Positions 8,590 to 16,594 of a stretch of DNA of 44,805 bases are shown piece by piece; position 1 is the first letter of the stretch, and the number at the start of each line of letters is the position of its first letter. The stretch lies in assembly GCA_903887485.1 (NCBI GenBank), contig CAISPV010000031.1, positions 1 through 44,805 of the forward strand, given 5' to 3'. The notes beneath the pieces are model-generated. The model worked only from the letters and a program-made list of their open reading frames with translations, made no database searches and had not been told where the DNA came from. The translations under genes were made by a program, and so were the position numbers. This stretch comes from an uncultured Desulfobulbaceae bacterium. Its GTDB lineage: Bacteria; Desulfobacterota; Desulfobulbia; Desulfobulbales; Desulfocapsaceae.

Positions 8590-9120
8590 TCAGAGTTTCA
8601 ACTCTTTATCCAGCATTCCTTCAAAGAATATTGCCAACTGAGAAATTATCACGGACCAGTTTTTGATCGGCATCGTCCATTTCTTGCTGGTATTCTGAAT
8701 TCCCAAACAGAGTAATTTAAACAGGGATACTTGAAATACTGACTGAGTTATTGGGGAATTACCAGGCTCTATCGATGCGGCCTCGGTTGTGGAACAACAA
8801 GGCGAGTTGTCAATATTCTGTTGATCGTCCGCGCGTGAACCGGAGTTTACAACTGGCGGAGTGGGTTTCTCGTTAGCGTCCGCCTTCTTTTTGCGAGACT
8901 TTTCGATCTCGGCAAGTTTCGCGGTCTCAAAGGCATCAAACACTTCGCTGCCTATGCGACGACGAATCTCAACAACAAACAGACTTGGGGCAAAGGCCGG
9001 TTCTTCCCAGGGTATTCGACGACTCAATAGCACCCAGCAATTCTTCGGGCTCAGCTTTCCGACAAATGTCAGGATAAAACCTTCCAGGGACAACTGCCGT
9101 TCACTTGTATATCGAATCAT
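8590..9120 (-). pseudogene. IS1182-type (IS5-like DDE) transposase, internally deleted
   Basis: A 176-residue frame whose two ends match one transposase family while the middle is missing. The N-terminus (MIRYTSERQLSLEGF, then GKLSPKNCW and RRIPWEE) is the standard start of this type, and the C-terminus (NWSVIISQLAIFFEGMLDKEL) is its standard end. The region between is short, Ser/Thr/Pro/Asn-rich and partly out of register, and the DDE catalytic segments of a normal protein of about 450-550 residues are absent. It cannot be an active transposase. The frame remaining open across the deletion is probably chance or recent loss. Confidence 0.7.
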
Positions 9121-9229
9121 GTGCAGGCCTTTTATAGGGTTTGTTTGAAATTACTTGCACACACCACCATCTTCTTTGTTATTTTTCTCTACAATTCCAA
9201 GCAATTGAGATTTACCAAGGAGAATCTAA

Positions 9230-9646
9230 TTACTCTCCAATTATTTTCACCAACACCCTTTTCTTTCGCCCTCCATCAAACTCACCATAGAATATCTGCT
9301 CCCATGTCCCAAAATCAAGCTGACCATCGGTCACAGCAACAACAACCTCTCGTCCCATGACTTGCCGTTTCAAATGGGCATCTGCGTTATCTTCACCAAC
9401 ATTATGACGATATTGACTGACAGGCTCGTGGGGAGCTAACTTCTCCAGCCAAACCTCATAATCATAATGCAAACCGGATTCATCGTCATTGATAAAGACC
9501 GATGCTGTGATGTGCATGGCATTCACAAGTATCAACCCCTCGGATATCCCACTTTCATGTAAACATTCCTGAACTTGAGAGGTAATGTTAATAAATGCTC
9601 TCCGTGTTGGCACATTGAACCACAATTCTTTACGATAAGATTTCAT
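9230..9646 (-). CDS. yjbQ: YjbQ/UPF0047 family protein
   Basis: A 138-residue full-length member of the YjbQ (UPF0047) family, small trimeric beta-rich proteins reported to have weak thiamine-phosphate synthase activity but whose main role is unsettled. Family motifs are clear: [15 protein letters not shown], then [14 protein letters not shown] with its conserved His/Glu/Asp residues, then [16 protein letters not shown] near the C-terminus. The ATG at 9646 follows GAGGTGG at good spacing; a GTG nine bases upstream would sit inside that site. It is the last gene before a decayed transposase and lies on the same strand as the amidoligase operon, 72 nt after its final gene, so co-transcription is possible. 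Confidence 0.92.
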   Translation of the reverse strand: MKSYRKELWFNVPTRRAFINITSQVQECLHESGISEGLILVNAMHITASVFINDDESGLHYDYEVWLEKLAPHEPVSQYRHNVGEDNADAHLKRQVMGREVVVAVTDGQLDFGTWEQIFYGEFDGGRKKRVLVKIIGE

Positions 9647-9718
9647 TCTTTCCACCTCAATTTTTTATCGTTTACCTTTTCCGGGAATAATAAAACACGA
9701 GCAAATTTCTCTGCCGTG

Positions 9719-10444
9719 TCACTTGTTCTGCATCTGCAGAACCTCCACAAAACTCTCCAGCAGTTGGTGTTGTAATCTCAGCCAGTCCGCCTTCCTGTCA
9801 AGCGGGTAGATCTGGTTTATTTCCAGCTCGACGCCCAGATAGCGCTGCGCCGGGAATTTTTTGCGCAAGGCGGTGACCAATCCGTCGCTGGTTCCCCGAT
9901 AGGGATAATTGCTCCGCAAGCGCCATCTTCCATCTCTGGCAGCCAGAGCGGCGCGCCATTCCCCACAAAACTCTTTTTCCTTGGCGCGGTCTGGATCATA
10001 GAGAAAACCGATATCCGCTGTTCTGTGGACACCATCCAGCACCGGGGTAAAAGAATGGATGGACAGATGGAGAACGGTTTTCTCTTGTCGCAGATTGCCT
10101 TCAATGGCCTCTTCGACCTGGCGACGATAGGGAAGATAATAACGGGCCAGGATTTCTTCTTTCAAGGCAAGGGGCAGATCGCTTCTGGGCCGTATCGGCG
10201 GCGAGCGGTGATTGGCAGGAGAACGATTCAGATCCACCAACAGGCGGGAGACGGTGCCGGCAAAGAGAGGAGCTGAAAGCCTGACGGCCAGCAGGCGCGC
10301 AAAATCGAGGGCACCAGGGTCATATCCCTGATGGGTATTGAGCCGGTCGATCTCCTCCGCAAGAAGGTTGCGGTATTGGTCCGGAAGATGATTAGTTGCG
10401 TGTTCGCAACTGAAAATGAGAGTCGGGGTTCTCTGTCTGGTCAT
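9719..10444 (-). CDS. N-formylglutamate amidohydrolase-like hydrolase
   Basis: A 241-residue protein of the N-formylglutamate amidohydrolase (FGase) family, zinc-dependent hydrolases that cleave acyl-amide bonds. Visible motifs are SCEHATNHLP with Glu14 and His15, LVDLNRSP near residue 70, LHLSIHSFTP with His126 and His130, and VELEINQ near the C-terminus, all in family order. It is the last gene of a four-gene set; its ATG overlaps the stop of the GCS2-like ligase by one base (TAATG), so the two are probably translated together. In this setting it more likely trims a product of the two upstream ligases, or recycles it, than degrades histidine: no hut genes are nearby. Confidence 0.88.
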   Translation of the reverse strand: MTRQRTPTLIFSCEHATNHLPDQYRNLLAEEIDRLNTHQGYDPGALDFARLLAVRLSAPLFAGTVSRLLVDLNRSPANHRSPPIRPRSDLPLALKEEILARYYLPYRRQVEEAIEGNLRQEKTVLHLSIHSFTPVLDGVHRTADIGFLYDPDRAKEKEFCGEWRAALAARDGRWRLRSNYPYRGTSDGLVTALRKKFPAQRYLGVELEINQIYPLDRKADWLRLQHQLLESFVEVLQMQNK

Positions 10445-11730
10445 TATGAAGGACGTTCCATCATGGATAGAGGTGAGCTGACAATCTCTTCATCCGTGAA
10501 CATGACGCCTTGGGCCAGGCAGTCGCAAAGCCGGCCATACACCCGACTCAGGGCGGGTCGGGACAGGTCATTATCAATATGCCTCACGATCCGGCTGGCC
10601 AACGTGCCCTGTTGGGTAATAATGTGCAGCGGTTCAAGAAAAACCTCCGGCAGGGGATACCGGCTTTTTATTTCCTGCAGGATATGACACCAGAGATCTC
10701 CGGCCGTCATCTCTCCTTTCTTCCGCAGTCCAAAGATATTTAGATAGTCACCATTGCTGATCGTGTTCTTCTCCGCGCTCTTGATAGTCTTGAAAAGGAT
10801 CTCCGCCAGTCCATCAGTCCGCCACTGTTGCAAGCATGCAGGGTCGGACCACAGGCCGTCCACCAGTGCCCGCAGGGTATTGATGATCAACGAGGCAACG
10901 GCCAGATCGGCCAGGGGACATTCCTGCACATCAAGGATGCGGATCTCAATGGCGGAACGATCAAAACGGGCAATGGCACCCCTGGCATTGAGCCATTCAT
11001 TCTGCAGAACAGTATCCGGGTCATGCGGCCTGATGTCGCGATAGATGCGCTGGAAGATCCGGGTATCATAATCCGCACGGGTGAAAACAGCCTCAGGGAT
11101 CACCTCCCCGGTCAAGGAGGGAATTTTTGAGGAATTGGTCCGGTAGACCTCCATCCGATAATCGAGAAAATCCTGTAGGCGCCCATCGACAATGGGGGTG
11201 CTGGCAGCCAGTGCCGGTAAAATTGGCAGCAACACGCGGATAGCGGCGTGGAGTCGGCCGAACTCTTCGTCGCCTGCAAAGGGCAGGTTGAGATGGGCGC
11301 TCTGCAGATTAGACCAGCCGTGGCCGCGGCAGTCGAATATTTTATTATAGGCCTCGTAGATGGCGCTGTAATGGTGGGGCCAGATCCTGGTTTCCCGGAA
11401 GGGATCCATCCAGGGATGGGCGCCGCTGGGCATGAGCCGGGCATTAAAATCCTTGAGGATGGTATTGATCAGCCCCACATCCTGCTGAAAAAGGCTGATG
11501 AAATCAGCAAGGGACGGGGTCGGTTCGCCGGTTTTCAACTCAATGACATGCAGGGCCAGTTCGTTGGACCAGCAGACGCCGGGCTTGTTGTAAGTTTCAT
11601 TATAGGAACCAGTGACCGCCTTCAACACCTCATCGGTGAGAGGCTTCACATCAAGGGTATCGGCATCGACGATCATATATTCCAGCTCGACGCCGGCGCC
11701 GCCAAAGAGATGTAAGGGCTTACTTGTCAT
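10444..11730 (-). CDS. GCS2-type carboxylate-amine ligase (glutamate-cysteine ligase family 2)
   Basis: A 428-residue member of the GCS2/YbdK superfamily, glutamine-synthetase-fold enzymes that join the carboxylate of an amino acid (often Glu) to an amine with ATP. The N-terminal strand GAGVELEYMIVD carries the metal-binding acidic pair, WSNELALHVIELKTGEP follows with the next Glu residues, SAHLNLPF supplies the usual His, and DRSAIEIRILDVQECP is the conserved late Arg/Glu segment. The fold looks complete. The start overlaps the RimK-like gene's stop by four bases (ATGA). GCS2 proteins can make gamma-glutamyl-cysteine, but many cluster with other amide-forming enzymes and have unknown substrates. 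The neighbours argue for such a special role here. Confidence 0.88.
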   Translation of the reverse strand: MTSKPLHLFGGAGVELEYMIVDADTLDVKPLTDEVLKAVTGSYNETYNKPGVCWSNELALHVIELKTGEPTPSLADFISLFQQDVGLINTILKDFNARLMPSGAHPWMDPFRETRIWPHHYSAIYEAYNKIFDCRGHGWSNLQSAHLNLPFAGDEEFGRLHAAIRVLLPILPALAASTPIVDGRLQDFLDYRMEVYRTNSSKIPSLTGEVIPEAVFTRADYDTRIFQRIYRDIRPHDPDTVLQNEWLNARGAIARFDRSAIEIRILDVQECPLADLAVASLIINTLRALVDGLWSDPACLQQWRTDGLAEILFKTIKSAEKNTISNGDYLNIFGLRKKGEMTAGDLWCHILQEIKSRYPLPEVFLEPLHIITQQGTLASRIVRHIDNDLSRPALSRVYGRLCDCLAQGVMFTDEEIVSSPLSMMERPS

Positions 11731-13196
11731 CCCTGGTCATGCAGCCTCTTTCTGCGTTCAATGCGGGCCAGAAATGATGCCATCACTGTGGCGTACAGTT
11801 CATCTTTCAAACACGCGTCCTCATTGCCGGCATCGAGATTGGGATTGTCATTGATCTCAATCAGATACACCTTGTTGTTGATCTCCTTGAGGTCCACTCC
11901 GTAGAGGCCGTCGCCGATGAGATTGGCCGCTTTGACGGCGGTGCTGATCACCTTTTCCGGCACATCCTCCAGGCGCAAAGTTTCGCAATTGCCCTCTTTC
12001 TTGGTGCCGTCGGCAGCCCGCTGGATAATCTGCCAGTGGTCATTGGCCATGAAATATTTGCAGGCGAAAAGCGGTTTTTTGTCCAGCACCCCGATGCGCC
12101 AGTCAAAGGGAGTGGGCAGGAACTGCTGGGCAATGATCAGTTCTGAATCATTGAGCAGCTCCCGGCCATGGCCCATGAGCTCTTCCCCGGTTTTTACCAT
12201 CTTGACCCCCTGGGAAAACGAGCTGTCAGGCTTTTTGAGGATGCAGGGCAGGCCAAGTTCCTGTTCAACCCGGGCCAGGTTGTCGCGGTGCACGATCATG
12301 GTCTTCGGCGTGGGGATTTTGTGTCGTTCAAAGAGCTCGGCCAGAAAAACCTTGTTGGTGCAGCGCAGGATGGATTCGGGATCATCGAGCACCACCAGAC
12401 CTTCAGCAGCGGCCCGCCGGGCGAACCTGTAGGTGTGATGATTGACGTTGGTGGTCTCCCGGATAAAGAGGGCATCAAACTCGGAAAGCCGGCCATAATC
12501 CTCCTTCCTGATCAGCTCCGCTTCAATACTCAAGGCCGCGGCGGCCTTGATGAATTTTTTCAGGGCCCGTTCATTGGAGGGCGCGTCTTTTTCTTCCGGG
12601 TTGTGGAGAATGGCCAGATCGAAACGGTTGTCGCTTTTTCTGGGCATCGTATAATGCTGTCTGGCAAAAAAGAGAGCGGCCACCTCCATGACAAAGGGCA
12701 GGTGGCTGTCTGGAATGTCGTTGCCGGCAATGGGCGAGATATTCTGGAGGATCCATTTTTTATGAAAGACAAAATCCGCCCTGAGGAAAGGCGCGTAAAA
12801 CATGTTGAAGAGCCGGGAGCTCAGGCGATCATAGCGTTTGGCCAGATTCTTGCCGAAATAGATGGAAAGAACAAAGCGATCCGACTGGAGCGGGGCCAGG
12901 CTGCTCTGGATCAGATCATCGAGGTCGGCAGAGACGAAGCGGATGATGGCGGCCAGTTTCATATCCTGAATGGTCCAGATCGACGGAATGGGCTTGTGGC
13001 CCCTGGCCTCGGCGAGCAGAGAGACATAATAGCCGGTGGCCTGATAACGGTACGACTTGCACAGATTGAAGACGGTGGTGCGGCGCAGGGTATGAAAATA
13101 GGGATCGGTCAGGTAGGAGCGGGCTGAAATAATTTCGACACCTTGGAGATCCAGGGGCCAGATCCTGGGGTTGTCGACCACGACCAGGGTGCTCAT
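11727..13196 (-). CDS. RLAN-domain RimK-like ATP-grasp ligase
   Basis: A 489-residue ATP-grasp amidoligase. The first roughly 200 residues match the RimK-associated N-terminal (RLAN) domain (LVVVDNPRIWPL, then TGYYVSLLAEARGHKPIPS and an IYFGKNLAKRYDRLS segment). The ATP-grasp core occupies about 290-475: PCILKKPDSSFSQGV holds the phosphate-binding Lys, DWRIGVL a conserved Arg, and YLIEINDNPNLDAG the magnesium-binding Glu and Asn. Relatives of this fold add amino acids, often glutamate, to peptides, proteins or small acids. Four-base ATGA overlaps join it to the genes on both sides, so it forms the centre of a tight operon. No substrate can be read from the sequence. A soluble cytoplasmic location is expected, as no signal or membrane segment is present. 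Confidence 0.92.
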   Translation of the reverse strand: MSTLVVVDNPRIWPLDLQGVEIISARSYLTDPYFHTLRRTTVFNLCKSYRYQATGYYVSLLAEARGHKPIPSIWTIQDMKLAAIIRFVSADLDDLIQSSLAPLQSDRFVLSIYFGKNLAKRYDRLSSRLFNMFYAPFLRADFVFHKKWILQNISPIAGNDIPDSHLPFVMEVAALFFARQHYTMPRKSDNRFDLAILHNPEEKDAPSNERALKKFIKAAAALSIEAELIRKEDYGRLSEFDALFIRETTNVNHHTYRFARRAAAEGLVVLDDPESILRCTNKVFLAELFERHKIPTPKTMIVHRDNLARVEQELGLPCILKKPDSSFSQGVKMVKTGEELMGHGRELLNDSELIIAQQFLPTPFDWRIGVLDKKPLFACKYFMANDHWQIIQRAADGTKKEGNCETLRLEDVPEKVISTAVKAANLIGDGLYGVDLKEINNKVYLIEINDNPNLDAGNEDACLKDELYATVMASFLARIERRKRLHDQG

Positions 13197-13915
13197 GTTA
13201 CCTCCTTGACCACAGGAGATGCAGATTCAATGATCAGCAGATTGGCATCGTAGGTAAGGATACCCAGCAGAATGGAACCGACAAGACGATCGATATCAAC
13301 CTCGTATAACTGGCCTTTTCCCGAAGGATGCTTCAGGGGGTCGGCAACGAAGACATGGCGGTTATTGAGATCATAGCCGCAAAGAATCACAAAATGGCCG
13401 GTTGGTTCTCCCCGGATATCATCAGAGTCAAGGGTGGGGCCGAACTCACGGGCGCAATGATAGAGATAGGTGGAGGAAAGCCCGCACAGAATAGGTTTAT
13501 GCTGTTTAAGGTATTTGCGCAGAAGGGCGGTGGTAAGGTCCTGGAATCGCAGCCTGCCGCCCAGAGCCAGAAACTCCAGATAGGCCCTGGTGGCAACCTT
13601 CAGTTTTTTATTGGTCTTGGCCTTGATCTGCTGCCGGAGCTTGGCACTGAGATCGATGCCGGGATTTTCAAACCAGGTGGGATCAAAGACCTGCAGATTG
13701 TAGGTGTAAATCGTGGCGCGGTAACCGCGCCGTAAGGCATGACAGGCAAGGAGGACTTCCAGGGTGCCGCCTCCTTCAAGCGGATGGGCCTCGGAGACAA
13801 CCTGTGTCAATGAAATATCATCGCCATAATAGCGGTAGACAGCATGCAGACAGGTGGGGCCGCAGGTTGTGTCATCAGGTTGCAAGAGTATGTCCAGTGC
13901 AAAACGGGATTCCAT
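13193..13915 (-). CDS. C39-like papain-fold peptidase
   Basis: A 240-residue cysteine peptidase-like protein that opens the operon. Gln12 and Cys18 in LLQPDDTTCGPTC, His174 in TGHFVILCGYD and Asp192 in VFVADP form the C39-type oxyanion/catalytic set in the right order, so activity is likely. Unlike bacteriocin-export C39 domains it is not fused to an ABC transporter, and it has no signal peptide. The start is ATG 13915 because AGGAG lies 7 nt upstream; an upstream TTG at 13936 would place that site inside the gene. Its TGA overlaps the ligase ATG by four bases. It may mature a small peptide, cut a ligase product or remove a tag. No precursor-peptide gene is obvious next to it, apart from the weak frame at 13980-14150 on the other strand. 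Confidence 0.87.
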   Translation of the reverse strand: MESRFALDILLQPDDTTCGPTCLHAVYRYYGDDISLTQVVSEAHPLEGGGTLEVLLACHALRRGYRATIYTYNLQVFDPTWFENPGIDLSAKLRQQIKAKTNKKLKVATRAYLEFLALGGRLRFQDLTTALLRKYLKQHKPILCGLSSTYLYHCAREFGPTLDSDDIRGEPTGHFVILCGYDLNNRHVFVADPLKHPSGKGQLYEVDIDRLVGSILLGILTYDANLLIIESASPVVKEVT

Positions 13916-13979
13916 AGAAATGCTCCTGTTATTCAATATCCTTCCGGCATTCAGTCATACCTTCATCCTGCCAAAAAAG

Positions 13980-14150
13980 ATGACAGAGGGAAAGAAAAAT
14001 CTTTCACGCATAGACACCGGCAGTGATGTGATGTATCCTATTTTTCAGGATAAGGCATGGATAGAGATAACACCAGATGTTGCAGAGATTTTACAACCTG
14101 CCGGCTCAGAATTTTACAGCCACGGTTCCCAGCCACGCCTGTCTGACTGA
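13980..14150 (+). CDS. Possible small protein (56 residues), doubtful
   Basis: An open frame on the plus strand in the gap between the C39-like gene and sbcC, ending 3 nt before the sbcC stop. The C-terminal part (MYPIFQDKAWIEITPDVAEIL) reads like protein, with balanced acidic and aromatic residues, but there is no clear ribosome binding site and no family is recognised. It could be a fragment of an older gene or chance. It is listed because it lies beside a peptidase/ligase operon, where a short substrate gene might be expected. Confidence 0.2.
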   Translation: MTEGKKNLSRIDTGSDVMYPIFQDKAWIEITPDVAEILQPAGSEFYSHGSQPRLSD

Positions 14151-14152
14151 TA

Positions 14153-16591
14153 TTACTCAAGGGAAATAATCTGATCCGTTACTTCCGTGAATGCAACATC
14201 GTGGCTGATGAGAAAAAGCTGGTCGTACCAGTGTTCGGTCACCTCTTCGCGGCCGACGTCAATAGCCCGGAAGGCATGGGCCAGATTGGCACGGCGCGCC
14301 GCATCCAGGTTGGAAGTCGGCTCATCAAAGAAGGCCACCCTGGCGCCGATGGTCTGCAGCAAGGCCAAACGCAGGGCAACCACGGCGCTCATGGTCTGGC
14401 CGCCGGAGAGCTGGTCATCGCTGCGCTCCCTGAGCGCCCCATTCTCCATGTCGCGCAGCACAATCTGATATTTATCGCCCCAGTAAAGCTCTTCATCGGT
14501 TTCGGCGATGTTGCGGTAGATAAGGTCCGCCCGCAGACTTATCTCTTCGCGGAAACGCTCGGAGAGCTGGGCCGAAACATTGTTGAAGATCTGGTTCCGT
14601 AAAAATTTAACCAGCTCCTCTTTGTCGGCAAGACCTTTCCTGGCAGCCAAGCGGGCCTTGATCTCTTCCCTGATCTGCTTCATTATTTTGATCTCTTCGA
14701 CAAGGCGGAGGCGATCCTTGCCGAGATCAGCAATCTTCTGCCTGCCGGTGGCAAGCTCTGCTACCAACTGTTCTTTGCCCAGGCGCACCTCAGCGTGGCG
14801 CCTGGGATCATAATCCTGGGCCAGGGTGCCAAGCTCTTGCCCTTTGGCCGTCAGGATCTTTCGCAAATCCACCAACAGCGCCACCATCCTGGCCAGGGAA
14901 TCGCGGCAGATTTGCAGATCAAGGGCGTCTTTCTGATTGGCAAAGAAGGCATCCCGGGCGACCTGATGTTCCATCCGTAATTTTTCGATCGTTGCTATTT
15001 CGTTATCAAGATTGCTGAACTTCTGGAGCTCTTCCTTGCGGGCCCCACTCCTTTTCTCGGCCTCTTCCTGTTGTTTTCTGATACCGTCCAGGGCACCCTG
15101 GCGTTTGGTGTTATCGTCGCGCCGCCTGGCCAGGGCGCTGAGCTGTTTTGCCAGTTCCTGTGCTCGAACCGCAAGTGAATCCAACTCCTGCCTGGCCTTC
15201 TCGGCCACGGCGATCTCCCGGCCCAACGCGGCCAGACGCTGCTCCAAATCAAGACCTTCTTTGTCCAGTTCCTCCACCCTGGCGCTGAAAACATCGCGCG
15301 GCGCCTTACCGGCAATGTTTTGGCACGGTTCCTTGAAAAACGGGCAAACCCCTTCGGCCAATTTTTCTTTCCCTTCCTGCAGGCCTCCCCGCCGCCCCTC
15401 AAGAAGCCCTTGCGCCAGGCGTAGTTTCTCCGTCTCTGTTCTGAGGACCGGCAAGCGGGCCGCCGCTATGGTTACACTCTCCCCGGCGACAAGTCCCTTT
15501 TGCTCGGCAATGAACCGAAGTTCTTCTACCGTCAGCTCTTTGTCGATCTTTTCGACTTCACGCCTTTCGTATGCATAGGCCTGGGCCAGACGGGCACTTT
15601 CTTTATCCAGAGCAATGAGCTCCTGCTCAATTGCCCTTCGCTGCTTCTCCTGCTCCCGCAGGGCCTTGAGCTGCACCTCAGCCGCCGTAAACGCCTCCTT
15701 GCCGGCCCGGCTCTTTTCCAGGATTTCCAGGGCCTGTTCGGCCTCTTGCACCCTTTTCTGGTTATCGACGATCTTCCCTTCTCCATCGCGGATCCGATTT
15801 TCCAGCACCTGGATATCAACCTTCACCGCCTGAGTCGTCTTTTCCTGACCATCGAGTTTGGCAAGTTGCGCCTCGGTTGCGCCTAAACTCTTTTCCTTGT
15901 CCGCCAACAACTTCTGCCGGGCTTCCACCTCTGCAACCAGGCCGGTTAACTCTTTTTCCCGTTCAGGCAGGGCAACAATCTGTTCCTCTTTGCCCTCGAT
16001 CTCCACCGTCAAGAGATCGATCTTGCTTTTCACGGCCTTGAGCAGGGTGCTGGTGCCTTTATACGTTTTGCGCCAGGCATCGATGCCGAGGATCTCGTCA
16101 AAGGCCTCCTGCCGCTTGGCCGGCTGCTTGAGGACAAAAGGTCCCAGAAATTCGTTCTGAAAGGGGCCGATCACCAGTTTAAATTGATCAGCCAGGGGCC
16201 GGCCGCCATCGAGCCCAAGCAATTCCTTGATTCGGGCCTCCGTTTCCGGGGCGCCGGCATGGTCCTCAACCTCGAAGATGCCGCCGATCTCCCGGGCCAG
16301 CAACCACTTGGAACCGGCCCCGACCGTGCGGAAGGCCCGATAGGTGTCGCCATCACCGGGGGCAAAGGTGACGGCGATTTCACCCTTCTTGGCCCCGATG
16401 GTAATGAAACGCTCGATGTTGCCGACAAAGTCACGGGCATCGACACCGAACAAGGCGTAGCCAATGGCCTCAAAGATCGTGCTCTTGCCCACCCCGTTGA
16501 CCCCGGACAGAACGTTGATGCCGCCCACAAAATGGAGTTCCTTGTCGCGATGCGATTTGATATTTTTGAGCGAGATAGAGAGGATCTGCAT
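14153..16591 (-). CDS. sbcC: SbcC-type exonuclease ATPase subunit (Rad50-like)
   Basis: An 812-residue SMC-like ATPase, partner of the SbcD nuclease in trimming and opening DNA ends and hairpins. The N-terminal Walker A (GVNGVGKST, residues 30-38) and the C-terminal signature LSGGQ (728-732), Walker B with Asp756/Glu757 (FFDEPTSNLD) and switch His797 form the ATPase head. Two long coiled coils rich in Lys, Glu, Ala and Arg (about 180-410 and 430-660) join at a hook holding Cys416 and Cys423 as CPFFKEPC. The spacing is C-x6-C rather than the usual C-x2-C. The protein is shorter than E. coli SbcC (about 1,050), mainly in the coiled coil. It begins 3 nt after the sbcD stop, so the two are translated from one message. 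Confidence 0.93.
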   Translation of the reverse strand: MQILSISLKNIKSHRDKELHFVGGINVLSGVNGVGKSTIFEAIGYALFGVDARDFVGNIERFITIGAKKGEIAVTFAPGDGDTYRAFRTVGAGSKWLLAREIGGIFEVEDHAGAPETEARIKELLGLDGGRPLADQFKLVIGPFQNEFLGPFVLKQPAKRQEAFDEILGIDAWRKTYKGTSTLLKAVKSKIDLLTVEIEGKEEQIVALPEREKELTGLVAEVEARQKLLADKEKSLGATEAQLAKLDGQEKTTQAVKVDIQVLENRIRDGEGKIVDNQKRVQEAEQALEILEKSRAGKEAFTAAEVQLKALREQEKQRRAIEQELIALDKESARLAQAYAYERREVEKIDKELTVEELRFIAEQKGLVAGESVTIAAARLPVLRTETEKLRLAQGLLEGRRGGLQEGKEKLAEGVCPFFKEPCQNIAGKAPRDVFSARVEELDKEGLDLEQRLAALGREIAVAEKARQELDSLAVRAQELAKQLSALARRRDDNTKRQGALDGIRKQQEEAEKRSGARKEELQKFSNLDNEIATIEKLRMEHQVARDAFFANQKDALDLQICRDSLARMVALLVDLRKILTAKGQELGTLAQDYDPRRHAEVRLGKEQLVAELATGRQKIADLGKDRLRLVEEIKIMKQIREEIKARLAARKGLADKEELVKFLRNQIFNNVSAQLSERFREEISLRADLIYRNIAETDEELYWGDKYQIVLRDMENGALRERSDDQLSGGQTMSAVVALRLALLQTIGARVAFFDEPTSNLDAARRANLAHAFRAIDVGREEVTEHWYDQLFLISHDVAFTEVTDQIISLE

Positions 16592-16594
16592 GGC

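Noticed and set aside
12168-13127. A 319-codon open frame on the plus strand opposite the RimK-like gene
   Set aside because: It is fully antisense to a gene with clear domains, has no ribosome binding site and shows the Gly/Arg/Gln-rich composition of a shadow frame.
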